DNA from: Synechococcus sp. CBW1004
GTDB lineage: Bacteria; Cyanobacteriota; Cyanobacteriia; PCC-6307; Cyanobiaceae
Assembly (NCBI RefSeq): GCF_015840715.1
Contig: NZ_CP060397.1
Span: 2,686,686-2,750,685 of the forward strand
DNA length: 64,000 bases
Reading direction: 5' to 3'
A model generated the notes under the pieces. The model worked only from the letters and a program-made list of their open reading frames with translations. It did no database searches and was not told where the DNA came from. Below are positions 50,651-62,168 of the stretch, piece after piece; position 1 is the first letter of the stretch; each line of letters begins with the position of its first letter. The translations under genes were made by a program, and so were the position numbers.

Positions 50651-51889
50651 GTGTTCGTTCCCGCCAGCCAGGTCACACTCCCATCGCCGCCGTTGTCGTG
50701 GCAGCAGCTGGGCCTGGAGCCTGTGCTCGCCGAGGTTCTGCCGGAGCTGCTGCTGCTCAGGCGCCACCTGCATCAGCATCCGGAGCTGAGCGGCCATGAG
50801 CAGCAGACTGCCGCGCTGGTGGCCGGCGAGCTGCGGAGCTGCGGCTGGCAGGTGCGCGAAGGTGTCGGCCGCACGGGCGTGGTGGCCGAACTGGGTCCGA
50901 TCCAGCGGCCCGATGGCATGCCGGCCCCGCTGGTGGCCCTGCGGGTGGACATGGATGCACTGCCGATCGAGGAGCGCACCGAGCTCGACTACGCCTCCAG
51001 CCGTCAGGGGCTGATGCATGCCTGCGGCCATGACATCCACACGGCGGTGGGGCTCGGGGTGGCGAAGCTGCTGGCTGCGGTGTCCGATCAGCTCCGCAGC
51101 CGGGTGCGCTTGCTCTTCCAGCCGGCTGAGGAGACGGCCCAGGGGGCGGGCTGGATGAAGGCTGATGGGGCGATGGATGGGGTGCAGGCCCTGTTCGGCG
51201 TGCATGTGTTCCCCAGCCTGGCGGTGGGGAGCGTCGGGGTGCGCAGCGGCAGCCTCACGGCCGCAGCGGGCGAGATCGAGATCGAGGTGCTGGGCGAGAG
51301 CGGCCACGGTGCCCGCCCGCACCAGAGCACCGATGCGATCTGGATCGCCGCCCGGGTGGTCAGCGGCCTGCAGGAGGCGATCAGCCGCCGTCTCGATGCC
51401 CTGCATCCGGTGGTGGTGAGCTTCGGCCGGATCGAGGGGGGCAAGGCCTTCAACGTGATCGCCGACCACGTGCGCCTGCTCGGCACGGTGCGCTGCCTCG
51501 ACCTGGAGCTGCATGCCCAGCTGCCCGGCTGGATCGAGGAGACGGTGCAGGCCCTCTGCCGCGGCCATGGCGGGGAGGCGCGCGTGCACTACCGCACGAT
51601 CTCGCCGCCGGTGCATAACGATCCGGCCCTGACGGCCCTGGTGGCCGAGGCGGCGGTGGAGCTGCTGGGCCGCGAGCGGGTGCAGTGGCTGGAGCAGCCC
51701 TCGCTGGGGGCGGAGGATTTCGCCGAGCTGCTGGAGGGCACCCGCGGCACGATGTTCCGGCTCGGGGTGGCGGGGGCCCAGGGCTGCACGCCGCTGCACA
51801 GCAACACCTTCACTCCCGACGAGGACTGCCTGGCGGTGGGGGTGAAACTGCTCACGCTCAGCCTGCTGCGCTGGTCCCCCGAGCTGTGA
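50651..51889 (+). CDS. M20-family amidohydrolase
   Basis: This is a metal-dependent amidase or deacylase of the IAA-amino acid hydrolase/hippurate hydrolase group (M20D). Metal ligands are seen in HACGHDIHTAVGLG and FQPAEETAQGAG, with RRHLHQHPELSGHEQ at the N-terminus and SLGAEDFAELLEG near the C-terminus; SGHGARPHQSTDAI opens the dimerisation domain. GTG 50651 is taken as start. The substrate is unknown; members remove acyl groups from amino acids. The stop overlaps the possible GTG start of the next gene. Confidence 0.92.
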   Translation: MFVPASQVTLPSPPLSWQQLGLEPVLAEVLPELLLLRRHLHQHPELSGHEQQTAALVAGELRSCGWQVREGVGRTGVVAELGPIQRPDGMPAPLVALRVDMDALPIEERTELDYASSRQGLMHACGHDIHTAVGLGVAKLLAAVSDQLRSRVRLLFQPAEETAQGAGWMKADGAMDGVQALFGVHVFPSLAVGSVGVRSGSLTAAAGEIEIEVLGESGHGARPHQSTDAIWIAARVVSGLQEAISRRLDALHPVVVSFGRIEGGKAFNVIADHVRLLGTVRCLDLELHAQLPGWIEETVQALCRGHGGEARVHYRTISPPVHNDPALTALVAEAAVELLGRERVQWLEQPSLGAEDFAELLEGTRGTMFRLGVAGAQGCTPLHSNTFTPDEDCLAVGVKLLTLSLLRWSPEL

Positions 51890-51936
51890 TCCGGCCTGCC
51901 GCTGTACCCGGGGCTCCCCAGGCGCCGCCGCCGGCG

Positions 51937-52158
51937 ATGGGCCCGGCCTCCCGGCGCCGGGCGCTGTTGGCGCTGTCGTCGCCGCTGCTGATCCTGCTGG
52001 CGCTGGTGGCCCTGCTGCACCGCCCCGCCAGCGACCGCGTTCAGGCGCTGCCGGCCCTGGGCATCGGCATCGGCCTGCTGGCCACCAGCTGGCACCGCCG
52101 CCGCCAGCGCCGCCGCGAGCTGCTGCGTGCCCTGCGCGATGCGGATGGGCCGGGCTGA
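51937..52158 (+). CDS. Small membrane protein, DUF3188-like
   Basis: From ATG 51937 the protein is 73 aa with two hydrophobic segments (ALLALSSPLLILLALVALL and LPALGIGIGLLATSW) joined by a short polar loop, then a very basic tail, HRRRQRRRELLRAL. This matches the short cyanobacterial family DUF3188 in size and topology. An alternative start is GTG 51886, overlapping the amidohydrolase stop. The function is unknown. Confidence 0.7.
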   Translation: MGPASRRRALLALSSPLLILLALVALLHRPASDRVQALPALGIGIGLLATSWHRRRQRRRELLRALRDADGPG

Positions 52159-52404
52159 GGGGCTTCCACAGTTGGCGTCGTTGTTCTGGCCTGGAGTGCC
52201 CGCAAACCCGGGGCCGCTCGAGCTGCCGGATCCTGCCGATCCAGACTGAGGCAGGCAGCACGCCGCTGTGCCGATCCCCGCCGGCAGCCCGGGGCCTCCA
52301 TCCGGAACGCCACCGCGGGTCCTTGCGCCACCGGTACCCTTCCGCACTGGCCCTGCGCCCTCCGGCTGCCCTCCCGCCCGTTTCTCCCTCCGCCGCCGGA
52401 ATCC
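52159..52404. other. Spacer before the HEAT-repeat gene
   Basis: These 246 bases are GC-rich and show no gene, RNA or clear promoter motif. Confidence 0.35.
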
Positions 52405-53037
52405 ATGCCTCCCTCTGATCCGGATCACCCCAACGGTTCCGCTCCCGAGCCCGCCGATCTGGCCGCGCGCCGTGAGGCGATCGCCAGCGGTGATCCCTCC
52501 CGGGCCATGCCCGCTCTGGCGGGTCTGCGCGAGGTGAGCGCGGAGCAGGCGACGCCGCTGCTGCTGCTGGGCCTGGAGCAGAGCGCCTTCATGGTGCGTT
52601 CGCTGGCCTGCGCAGGGCTGGGGGTGAAGCGCAGCGAGGCCGGCTGGCAGGCCCTGGAGCGGGCCCTGCAGCACGACGAGGACGCCAATGTGAGGGCGGA
52701 GGCGGCCAATGCCCTGGCCAGCTACGGCGTGGAGCGCAGCTGGCCCTTGCTGCGGCAGGCCTTCGCCGACGATGCACAGTGGCTGGTGCGCTGCAGCGTG
52801 CTCTCGGCCCTGGCGGAGCAGCCCGAGATCCCGCTGGTCTGGTTGCTGGACCTGGCGGGACTGGCCCTGGCGGATGCCGACGGCACGGTGCGCGTGGGCG
52901 GGGCCGAGATCCTCGGCAGGCTCGTGCGCGAGGCGGAACCGGATCTGGCGGCTCAGGCGCGGGAGCGGTTGGCGCCGCTGCAGTCCGATCCGGACCATCG
53001 GGTGGTGGCTGCCGCGCTCAACGGTCTGCAGGGCTGA
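52405..53037 (+). CDS. HEAT-repeat protein (phycobilin lyase/NblB-like repeats)
   Basis: This is an all-helical protein of 210 aa made of about five HEAT-like repeats, for example MVRSLACAGLGVKRSEAGWQ, NVRAEAANALASYGVERSWP and LVRCSVLSALAEQPEIPLVW. Such repeats occur in phycobilisome lyases (CpcE/F type) and in NblB. It lacks features that fix one role, so it could be a bilin lyase-like chaperone or a general scaffold. No membrane segment is present. It lies upstream of the thiC riboswitch in its own unit. Confidence 0.78.
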   Translation: MPPSDPDHPNGSAPEPADLAARREAIASGDPSRAMPALAGLREVSAEQATPLLLLGLEQSAFMVRSLACAGLGVKRSEAGWQALERALQHDEDANVRAEAANALASYGVERSWPLLRQAFADDAQWLVRCSVLSALAEQPEIPLVWLLDLAGLALADADGTVRVGGAEILGRLVREAEPDLAAQARERLAPLQSDPDHRVVAAALNGLQG

Positions 53038-53301
53038 ATCCAGTCCAGGGCGGGGACAGCCGCCAGCTCGGATGGGGGCCTGCCGACGCGCCCCCGTGCT
53101 GTACCGGAGCGTTCGTCAGGCGGTGCAGCGCTGCAGCGGGCCAGGGGGACAGTGAGGCAGGCAGGACGGCGCTGCATCGAGGACGCGCCCCGCTGCTTCC
53201 GTCGGCAGGATTGCCAGGACGACCATCGAAGGTGGCGGACGCGTCGGCGGCCGCAATGGCATCGGGCCGCGATGCAGCCTCTCCCGTTTCGGCCTTGCTA
53301 G

Positions 53302-54930
<1,629 letters not shown>

Positions 54931-54970
54931 AGGGCCTGATCCAACGCAGATCACAGGTGGATCCAGTCGT

Positions 54971-55012
54971 AATGTTGATCTGAGAGATGCTCTCTCGGGT
55001 CAACATTGTTTT
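54971..55012 (+). terminator. Nested hairpin downstream of thiC
   Basis: AATGTTGA (54971-54978) pairs exactly with TCAACATT (55000-55007); inside it GAGAG-ATG-CTCTC forms a second stem. GTTTTG follows. It lies 40 bp after the thiC stop and is a likely transcription terminator. Confidence 0.65.
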
Positions 55013-55142
55013 GTCCGGTTTGGCTGCGCCTCATCGGCTCACGTTGTCGATGACCTCTACTCCAGTCGCTATTTTTGCGACATGGGCACGGAGATCACTG
55101 TCGATCTCCAGTGAGGTTAGGCAGGTGGCATGAGGTCAATAA

Positions 55143-55168
55143 AAAGCCCCGCCGGACGGCGGGGCTTT
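55143..55168 (-). terminator. Bidirectional terminator between thiC and tkt
   Basis: AAAGCCCCGCC-GGAC-GGCGGGGCTTT is a perfect 11-bp stem with a 4-nt loop. On the minus strand it ends in a T-run (55141-55145) and lies 30 bp after the tkt stop; it could also stop transcription from the thiC side. Confidence 0.9.
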
Positions 55169-55197
55169 GAACATATCTCAGGGATCGTCCGTCTGGA

Positions 55198-57204
55198 TCA
55201 GCCCAGCCCCTTCGCAGTGGCGACCACGTTGTCGACGGTGAAGCCGAACTTCTCCATGCACAGCGGCCCAGGAGCCGAGGCGCCGAAGCGGTCGATCGAG
55301 ACGGTGGCGCCTTCGAAGCCGGTGTACTTGTGCCAGCCGAAACTGCTGGAGGCTTCGACCACCACCCGCTTGCGGCAGGCTGCGGGCAGCACGCTCTCGC
55401 GGTAGGCGGCGTCCTGCTCCTCGAACAGCTCGACGCAGGGCATGGAGACGACGCGCACGTTACTGCCGTCAGCGCGCAGCTGGGCGGCAGCCTTGGTGCA
55501 GAGCTCCAGCTCGGTGCCGGTGCCGATCAGGATCAGATCAGGCGTGCCGTTGGAATCTTCGAGGATGTAGCCACCCTTGGCCACGGCTTCGGCGCTGGAG
55601 TTGTCCTGGTTGGCCATCGCCTGGCGGCTGAGGATCAGCACCGTCGGCCGCTTGCGGTTGGTGACGGCCACCTTGTAGGCGCCCATGGTCTCGTTGCCGT
55701 CACCGGGGCGGATCACCAGCATGTTGGGGATCGCACGCAGGCTGGCCAGCGTCTCGATCGGCTGGTGGGTGGGGCCGTCTTCGCCGAGACCGATCGAATC
55801 GTGGGTGAGCACGTAGATGGCGCCCAGTTCGCTCAGAGCCGACAGGCGCATGGCGCCCACCATGTAGCCCGCGAACACGGCGAAGGTGCCGCCGTAGGGG
55901 ATCAGGCCGCTGCCGTGGTAGGCGATGCCATTCATGATGGCCGCCATGGCGTGCTCGCGCACCCCGAAGTGCAGGTAGCGATTGGCTTCACCCCCCTTCT
56001 GGAAGCTGGCTTCACCCTTGATGTCGGTGAGGTTGGAGTGGGTGAGGTCGGCGGAGCCGCCGATCAGCTCAGGAAGCTTCGGACCGAAGGCGTTGAGCGC
56101 GTCGTAGGAGTGCTGGCGGGTCGCCTTGCCCTTATCGGCGGAGGTGAAACTGGGCAGGGTTGAATCCCAGCCCTGGGGCAGCTCGCCTCGCAGCATCCGC
56201 TCGAATTCGGCGGATTCGGTGGGGTAGGCGCTGCGATAGGCCGCCAGGGCTTCGTTCCATTGCCCTTCGGCTGCCTCGCCGCGGCTGATCGCCTGACGCC
56301 AGTGGTCGTAGGCCTCCTGGGGCACCTCGAATTCGCCGTAGCTCCACTCCAGCTGCTTGCGGGTGAGCTCGGCTTCGTCGGCACCGAGAGCGGCCCCGTG
56401 GACGCCGGCCGTGTTGGCCTTGTTGGGCGAGCCGTAGCCAATGGTGGTGGTGACCTTGATGAGGCTGGGCTTGTCAGTGACGGCCTTGGCGGCCTCGATG
56501 GCCTTGCGGATGCCCTCAACGTCATGGTTGCCGTCGGCGACGTGCTGCACGTGCCAGCCGTAGGCTTCGTAGCGCTTGAGGACGTCTTCGGTGAAGGAGA
56601 CGGCGGTGTTGCCGTCAATGGTGATGTGGTTGTCGTCGTACAGGGCGAGCAGCTTGCCCAGGCCCAGGTGGCCGGCCAGGGAGGCGGCTTCGCTGGAGAC
56701 GCCCTCCTGGTTGCAGCCGTCACCCATCAGCACGTAGGTGTAGTGATCGACGAGGGTGTGGCCGGGGCGGTTGAACTTCGCCGCCAGATGGGCTTCGGCG
56801 ATCGCCAGGCCGACGGCGTTGGAGATGCCCTGCCCCAGGGGGCCGGTGGTCACCTCAACACCGGGAGTTTCAAACGTTTCGGGGTGACCGGGGGTGCGCG
56901 AGCCCCACTGGCGGAACTGCTTGATGTCCTCCATCGTCACCGAGTCGTAGCCGGTGAGGTGGAGCAGTGCATAGAGCAGCATGCAGCCATGGCCGGCCGA
57001 CAGCACGAAGCGGTCGCGGTTGAACCACTTCGGATTGTGCGGGTTGTGGCGCAGCACCTTGTCCCACAGGGCGAAGGCCATGGGGGCACAGCCCATCGGC
57101 AGACCCGGGTGGCCGGAGTTCGACTTGTTGATCGCGTCGACCGCCAGGAAGCGGATGCTGTTGATGCACAGACTTTCGACGGAGGTGGTGGGGGCGACGA
57201 CCAT
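55198..57204 (-). CDS. tktA: Transketolase
   Basis: This is a TPP enzyme of the Calvin-Benson and pentose phosphate pathways that moves two-carbon units between sugar phosphates. Landmarks: [44 protein letters not shown], the TPP motif [17 protein letters not shown]...LALYDDN, and the pyrimidine domain [20 protein letters not shown] and [19 protein letters not shown]. The length is 668 aa. It is the last gene of the acpP-fabF-tkt unit. TPP dependence links it to the convergent thiC. Confidence 0.98.
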   Translation of the reverse strand: MVVAPTTSVESLCINSIRFLAVDAINKSNSGHPGLPMGCAPMAFALWDKVLRHNPHNPKWFNRDRFVLSAGHGCMLLYALLHLTGYDSVTMEDIKQFRQWGSRTPGHPETFETPGVEVTTGPLGQGISNAVGLAIAEAHLAAKFNRPGHTLVDHYTYVLMGDGCNQEGVSSEAASLAGHLGLGKLLALYDDNHITIDGNTAVSFTEDVLKRYEAYGWHVQHVADGNHDVEGIRKAIEAAKAVTDKPSLIKVTTTIGYGSPNKANTAGVHGAALGADEAELTRKQLEWSYGEFEVPQEAYDHWRQAISRGEAAEGQWNEALAAYRSAYPTESAEFERMLRGELPQGWDSTLPSFTSADKGKATRQHSYDALNAFGPKLPELIGGSADLTHSNLTDIKGEASFQKGGEANRYLHFGVREHAMAAIMNGIAYHGSGLIPYGGTFAVFAGYMVGAMRLSALSELGAIYVLTHDSIGLGEDGPTHQPIETLASLRAIPNMLVIRPGDGNETMGAYKVAVTNRKRPTVLILSRQAMANQDNSSAEAVAKGGYILEDSNGTPDLILIGTGTELELCTKAAAQLRADGSNVRVVSMPCVELFEEQDAAYRESVLPAACRKRVVVEASSSFGWHKYTGFEGATVSIDRFGASAPGPLCMEKFGFTVDNVVATAKGLG

Positions 57205-57287
57205 GGCTGGGGGCTTGGCGTAAGGGGTAGGGGAGAGCGCTCGGGCTGGGGCCTGCTGGCGCGGGCCGCTCCGGATCGATGATCCGG

Positions 57288-58535
57288 TCAGGACATCCGG
57301 CGGAAGGCGAGGCAGACATTGTGGCCGCCGAACCCGAAGGAGTTGGAGAGCACCACGTTCACGTTGTGCTCGCGGGCCTCGTTGGGAACGACATCCAGAT
57401 CACAGGCGGGATCGGGATTGCTGTAGTTGATCGTAGGTGGCACCAGGTTGTGGGTGATCGCCAGCACCGAGGCCACGGCCTCGATGCCACCGCTGCCGCC
57501 CAGCAGGTGTCCCGTCATCGACTTGGTGGAGCTCACCGGGATCCGGTAGGCGTGCTCGCCGAGGGCCGTCTTGATGGCGGCGGTCTCGTTGCTGTCGTTG
57601 GCCTGGGTGCTGGTGCCGTGGGCGTTGATGTAGTCGACCGCTTCCGCTGCCAGGCGGGCGTCCACCAGTGCCAGACGGATCGCCTCAGCGCCGCCGCTGC
57701 CGCCGGGGGCCGGCGCGGTGATGTGATGGGCGTCGCAGGTGGTGCCGTAGCCCACAACCTCAGCCAGGATGGTGGCGCCGCGCGCCTGGGCGTGCTCCAG
57801 GGCCTCGAGCACCAGGACACCGGCCCCTTCGCCGATCACGAAGCCATTTCGTTCCGCGTCGAACGGTCGTGAGGCCGTGGCTGGATCATCGTTGCGGAAC
57901 GACAGGGCCTTGGCACTGGCGAACCCAGCCACTCCCAGAGGAGTGATCGCTGATTCGGCGCCCCCGCAGACCATGGCATCGGCCAGGCCGAGCTGGATCT
58001 GGCGGTAGGCATCCCCGATGGCGTTGGAGCCTGCGGCGCAGGCGGTGGCCACGGCGCTGCTCGGCCCCTTGGCCCCCAGGGCGATCGCCGCAAGGCCGGT
58101 GGCCATGTTGGGGATCATCATCGGCACGCAGAACGGGCTGACGCGGTCCGGGCCGCGGTCCGCCAGCACGTGTGCCTGCGTCTCCATCATCAGCAGGCCG
58201 CCGACGCCGGAGCCGATCGACACCCCGACACGGCCCTGGTTGCTCTCATCAATGGTCAGGCCGGCAGCGGCCACGGCCTGCTTGGCGGCCACGACGCCGA
58301 ACTGGCAGAAGCGGTCCCAGCGCTTGGCCTCCTTCGGTTCCAGCCAGCCGGATGGATCGAAGCCCTTGACCTCAGCTGCGAAGCGGCAGGCGTGACGCGA
58401 GGCATCGAACAGGGTGATCGGGCCGACGCCGTTGCTCCCCTTGCTCAATCCGTCCCAGTACGCGGCGACGTCGTTGCCGATCGGTGTGACCGCGCCCAGG
58501 CCGGTGACGACGACGCGGCGGAGTCCCTCCACCAT
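57288..58535 (-). CDS. fabF: 3-oxoacyl-ACP synthase II (FabF/KAS II)
   Basis: FabF elongates acyl-ACP by condensation with malonyl-ACP. The catalytic Cys is in [14 protein letters not shown], the two His are in [14 protein letters not shown] and [15 protein letters not shown], and the Lys is in SSTKSMTGH. The N-terminus is [18 protein letters not shown]. The start at 58535 gives 415 aa. It sits seven bp downstream of acpP, which carries its substrate. Confidence 0.97.
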   Translation of the reverse strand: MVEGLRRVVVTGLGAVTPIGNDVAAYWDGLSKGSNGVGPITLFDASRHACRFAAEVKGFDPSGWLEPKEAKRWDRFCQFGVVAAKQAVAAAGLTIDESNQGRVGVSIGSGVGGLLMMETQAHVLADRGPDRVSPFCVPMMIPNMATGLAAIALGAKGPSSAVATACAAGSNAIGDAYRQIQLGLADAMVCGGAESAITPLGVAGFASAKALSFRNDDPATASRPFDAERNGFVIGEGAGVLVLEALEHAQARGATILAEVVGYGTTCDAHHITAPAPGGSGGAEAIRLALVDARLAAEAVDYINAHGTSTQANDSNETAAIKTALGEHAYRIPVSSTKSMTGHLLGGSGGIEAVASVLAITHNLVPPTINYSNPDPACDLDVVPNEAREHNVNVVLSNSFGFGGHNVCLAFRRMS

Positions 58536-58542
58536 GGACGCC

Positions 58543-58785
58543 TCAGGCCTGCTTGTCCTGGATGTACTTGACGGCATCGCCCACGGTGGCGATGCCTTCG
58601 GCGGCTTCGTCGGGGATCTCGATGTCGAAGGCCTCTTCCAGGGCCATCACCAGCTCAACGGTGTCGAGCGAGTCGGCGCCCAGATCATTCTGGAAGTTGG
58701 ACTCGGGCTTCACCTCGCCGGCATCGACGCTGAGCTGCTCGGCAACGATCGAGCGCACTTTCTCGTAGATCGCTTCCTGGGACAT
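58543..58785 (-). CDS. acpP: Acyl carrier protein
   Basis: ACP is a small acidic protein of 80 aa that carries growing fatty acids on phosphopantetheine. The attachment Ser is Ser39 in [17 protein letters not shown]. The start, [18 protein letters not shown], is typical for cyanobacteria. It is the first gene of the unit with fabF and tkt and is divergent from psaC. Confidence 0.98.
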   Translation of the reverse strand: MSQEAIYEKVRSIVAEQLSVDAGEVKPESNFQNDLGADSLDTVELVMALEEAFDIEIPDEAAEGIATVGDAVKYIQDKQA

Positions 58786-59323
<538 letters not shown>

Positions 59324-59409
59324 CCCCACCACAATTCTTTGCGGCAATGGTGGCTGCGGCTTCGTTCAGGACAAGCCGTTGCCGCCTCACCTTCTGCCCA
59401 TAAGCTCAG

Positions 59410-59433
59410 GCCCGGCCCCGCCGGGCTTTTTTT
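59410..59433 (+). terminator. Rho-independent terminator of psaC
   Basis: GCCCGGC-CCC-GCCGGGC is a perfect 7-bp stem with a 3-nt loop, followed by seven T (59427-59433). It lies 86 bp after psaC and 27 bp before glmS. Confidence 0.92.
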
Positions 59434-59460
59434 GGGCTCCCCTCCGCAAGACGCCTTCCT

Positions 59461-61383
59461 ATGTGCGGCATCGTTGCCCTGATCGGCTCCCGCGAGGCGG
59501 CTCCCCTGCTGTTGGAGGGTCTGCGGCAGCTGGAATACCGCGGTTACGACTCGGCCGGCATCGCCACCGTCGACGCGGCCGGTCTGCACTGCCTCAAGGC
59601 CGAGGGCAAGCTGGTCAATCTCACGGCGCGCTTCGATGAGCAGGGCGCTTCGGGGCAGTGCGGCATCGGGCATACCCGCTGGGCCACCCACGGCAAGCCG
59701 GAGGAGCGCAACGCCCACCCCCACCTCGATGGCAGCGGCCGGCTGGCGGTGGTGCAGAACGGCATCATCGAGAACCATCGAACCCTGCGCGAGGAGCTGC
59801 AGGCCGAGGGGGTGGTGTTCCGCTCCGAGACCGACACCGAGGTCATCCCCCATCTGATCGCCCGACGGCTGAAGGAACTGGGCCGGGACGGCACTCCTCC
59901 CGACCCTTTGCGGCTGCATCAGGCCGTGCAGGACGTGTTGCCGCGCCTGCATGGTGCCTATGCCCTGGCGGTGGTGTGGGCGGAGGTGCCAGGGGTGCTG
60001 GTGGTGGCCCGCCGTCAGGCGCCGCTGCTGATCGGCCTGGGCGAAGGCGAGTTTCTCTGCGCCAGCGACACCCCCGCTCTGGCCGGCTTCACGCGCACGA
60101 TCCTGCCCCTGGAGGACGGTGAGACGGCGCTGCTGACGCCCCTCGGCATCGAGCTCTACGACGAGGCGCGACGGCGGGTGATGCGCGCCCCTAGCCTGCT
60201 GAGCGGCACCGAGCACGTCGCCGACAAGCGCAGCTTCCGCCACTTCATGCTCAAGGAGATCCATGAGCAGCCGGAGACGGCGGCGCTCTGGGTGGCGCGC
60301 CATCTGCCGGCTGGAGGCTCCGGGTCGATGCCCTCGGCGGAGGGGCTGTCGCTGGTGGCCCTGCCGCTCGAGGACTCCCTCTACGACGGCGTGGAACGCA
60401 TCCAGATCCTGGCCTGCGGCACCAGCCGCCACGCCGCCCAGGTGGGTGCCTACCTGCTGGAGCAGCTGGCGGGCCTGCCGACCTCGGTGCACTACGCCAG
60501 CGAGTTCCGCTACGCACCGCCGCCGCTGGTGCCGCACATGCTCACCATCGGTGTCACCCAGTCCGGGGAGACGGCCGACACCCTGGCGGCCCTGGCGATG
60601 GAACAGGAGCGGCGCCAGCTGATGGCCGACCCCGCCTACGCGCCTCGACTGCTGGGAATCACCAACCGGCCTGAGAGTTCGCTGGGGCGCCTGGTACCCC
60701 ACATCCTTGATATCGGCGCCGGCATCGAAGTGGGGGTGGCCGCCACCAAGACCTTCCTGGGGCAGCTCCTCGCTTTCTATGGGCTGGCGATCGCCTTCGC
60801 CGAGCGGCGCGGCCATGTGTCCGGTGGGCCGGAACCGGCACGGTTGCAGGCGCTGGTCGAGCAGCTGCGGGCGCTGCCGGCCCTGCTCACGGCGCTGGTG
60901 GAGGACCACGACCGCCGCTGCGCCGAACTGGCCCACCTGTTCGCTGATACCCAGGACGTGATCTTCCTGGGACGTGGCATCAACTATCCGATCGCGATGG
61001 AGGGGGCTCTCAAACTCAAGGAGATCAGCTACATCCATGCCGAGGGGTATCCCGCCGGCGAGATGAAGCATGGCCCGATCGCCCTGCTTGATGCGCGCGT
61101 TCCGGTGGTCTCGATCGCGGTGCCGGGATCGGTGTTCGACAAGGTGCTCTCCAATGCCCAGGAGGCCAAGGCCCGGGACGCCCAGCTGCTGGGGGTGGCT
61201 CCCGCCTGCCCGGACACCGAACAGCTGTTCGATCTGCTGCTTCCGCTGCCCGAGGTGGATGAGCTGCTCAGTCCCCTGCTGACGGTGATCCCGATGCAGC
61301 TGCTCAGCTATCACATCGCCGCCCATCGCGGCCTCGATGTCGATCAGCCGCGCAATCTGGCCAAGAGCGTCACAGTGGAATAG
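59461..61383 (+). CDS. glmS: Glucosamine-6-phosphate synthase GlmS
   Basis: GlmS makes glucosamine-6-phosphate from fructose-6-phosphate and glutamine, the entry to peptidoglycan and amino-sugar glycans. The N-terminal nucleophile is Cys2 (MCGIVALIGS), with GIGHTRWATHGKPEERNAHP as the glutaminase site. Two SIS domains follow: ILACGTSRHAAQVGAYLLEQ and VTQSGETADTL, then FLGRGINYPIAMEGALKLKE and HAEGYPAGEMKHGPIAL. The end, NLAKSVTVE, is diagnostic. The length is 640 aa. It could feed the glycan island through UDP-GlcNAc. Confidence 0.98.
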   Translation: MCGIVALIGSREAAPLLLEGLRQLEYRGYDSAGIATVDAAGLHCLKAEGKLVNLTARFDEQGASGQCGIGHTRWATHGKPEERNAHPHLDGSGRLAVVQNGIIENHRTLREELQAEGVVFRSETDTEVIPHLIARRLKELGRDGTPPDPLRLHQAVQDVLPRLHGAYALAVVWAEVPGVLVVARRQAPLLIGLGEGEFLCASDTPALAGFTRTILPLEDGETALLTPLGIELYDEARRRVMRAPSLLSGTEHVADKRSFRHFMLKEIHEQPETAALWVARHLPAGGSGSMPSAEGLSLVALPLEDSLYDGVERIQILACGTSRHAAQVGAYLLEQLAGLPTSVHYASEFRYAPPPLVPHMLTIGVTQSGETADTLAALAMEQERRQLMADPAYAPRLLGITNRPESSLGRLVPHILDIGAGIEVGVAATKTFLGQLLAFYGLAIAFAERRGHVSGGPEPARLQALVEQLRALPALLTALVEDHDRRCAELAHLFADTQDVIFLGRGINYPIAMEGALKLKEISYIHAEGYPAGEMKHGPIALLDARVPVVSIAVPGSVFDKVLSNAQEAKARDAQLLGVAPACPDTEQLFDLLLPLPEVDELLSPLLTVIPMQLLSYHIAAHRGLDVDQPRNLAKSVTVE

Positions 61384-61388
61384 TGGGA

Positions 61389-61447
61389 CAGGGGGTTGCC
61401 GCTGATGGCGGCCGCGGTGCGGCCTTGACATCAGCGGCAACCCCCTG
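61389..61447. repeat. Perfect 19-bp inverted repeat after glmS
   Basis: The left arm at 61389-61407 and right arm at 61429-61447 are exactly complementary over 19 bp. The 21-nt centre holds a second perfect stem, GGCCGC-GGT-GCGGCC (61410-61424). There is no T-run. It begins six bases after the glmS stop. It may act as a strong mRNA 3' stem-loop or be a small repeat element. Confidence 0.9.
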
Positions 61448-62168
61448 CCGGGGAGGGGGAAGAGGAAGAGGCGGGCTGCGGGGTCTGGTGGATGGCGCAG
61501 GGCTCTGGGGAGCGGGAGAAGGGGCCGGGAGCCTGCGGGATGTGGCGCTGCGCGCGGCCCGGGGGGTGTGGGCGCAAGGGGTGGCGGTCGCTGCGCTTCG
61601 CCGCCCTGGGGGGAGGGGAGCGTCTGGGGGGCAGAGGATTGGAGGCTGGGGCGTTTGATGTTCGCTGTGCTCCGTTTCCTGGAACCTGCTGTGTCTGGGT
61701 GGGTTTCAGGCGACCCGGGTCGGCCTGCAGGTGGCGATGCGCGAGATCACGGTGGTGCTGGGTGCTGGAGCGGCGACAACTCGAATCGGACTCTTGCCCG
61801 GATGTTGCATCAGCGCTGGGGATGCATGCAGAGGAGGCGCAGCCAGTCGCCGTCGCGCAGGGCCACGGCGCGGCAGCGGCGGCTGATCTGATCGACGGGA
61901 TGGAGCCAGGGCTGCCGCGCGCTGCGCAAGGGGCCCGCACTGGCTGCCGGCGACGGAGATGGAAGGGAGTCAGGGCGATCGCCCCTGGGGCCTTTGCCGC
62001 TCTTGATCCGCTTTCGGCGCGGCCCTTGCTGCCACGTCCATCGGGCGCCTGCAGGAGAGCAGGCTTCGCAGCCCTGTCCAGCTTCGTCCGGGTGCGGGCC
62101 GAGCCGGTGGGGCGGGCTGACGTGGCGGTGCCGGCGTGTGTGTCGGGATGGCCGGTCTGGCCGTTGGG
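61448..62168. other. Gene-poor segment between glmS and manC
   Basis: This is about 720 bases with no supported gene. Several open frames exist on both strands but all have Arg/Pro/Gly-rich translations typical of chance frames in GC-rich DNA. One minus-strand frame ending near 61825 finishes in a protein-like stretch (ALRDGDWLRLLCMHPQR) and could be the remains of a gene. No RNA gene is recognised. Confidence 0.45.

Noticed and set aside
50471-52261. Minus-strand open frame (596 codons) opposite the M20 amidohydrolase
   Set aside because: The translation is Arg/Gln/His-rich, without motifs; the plus-strand enzyme has all its metal ligands.
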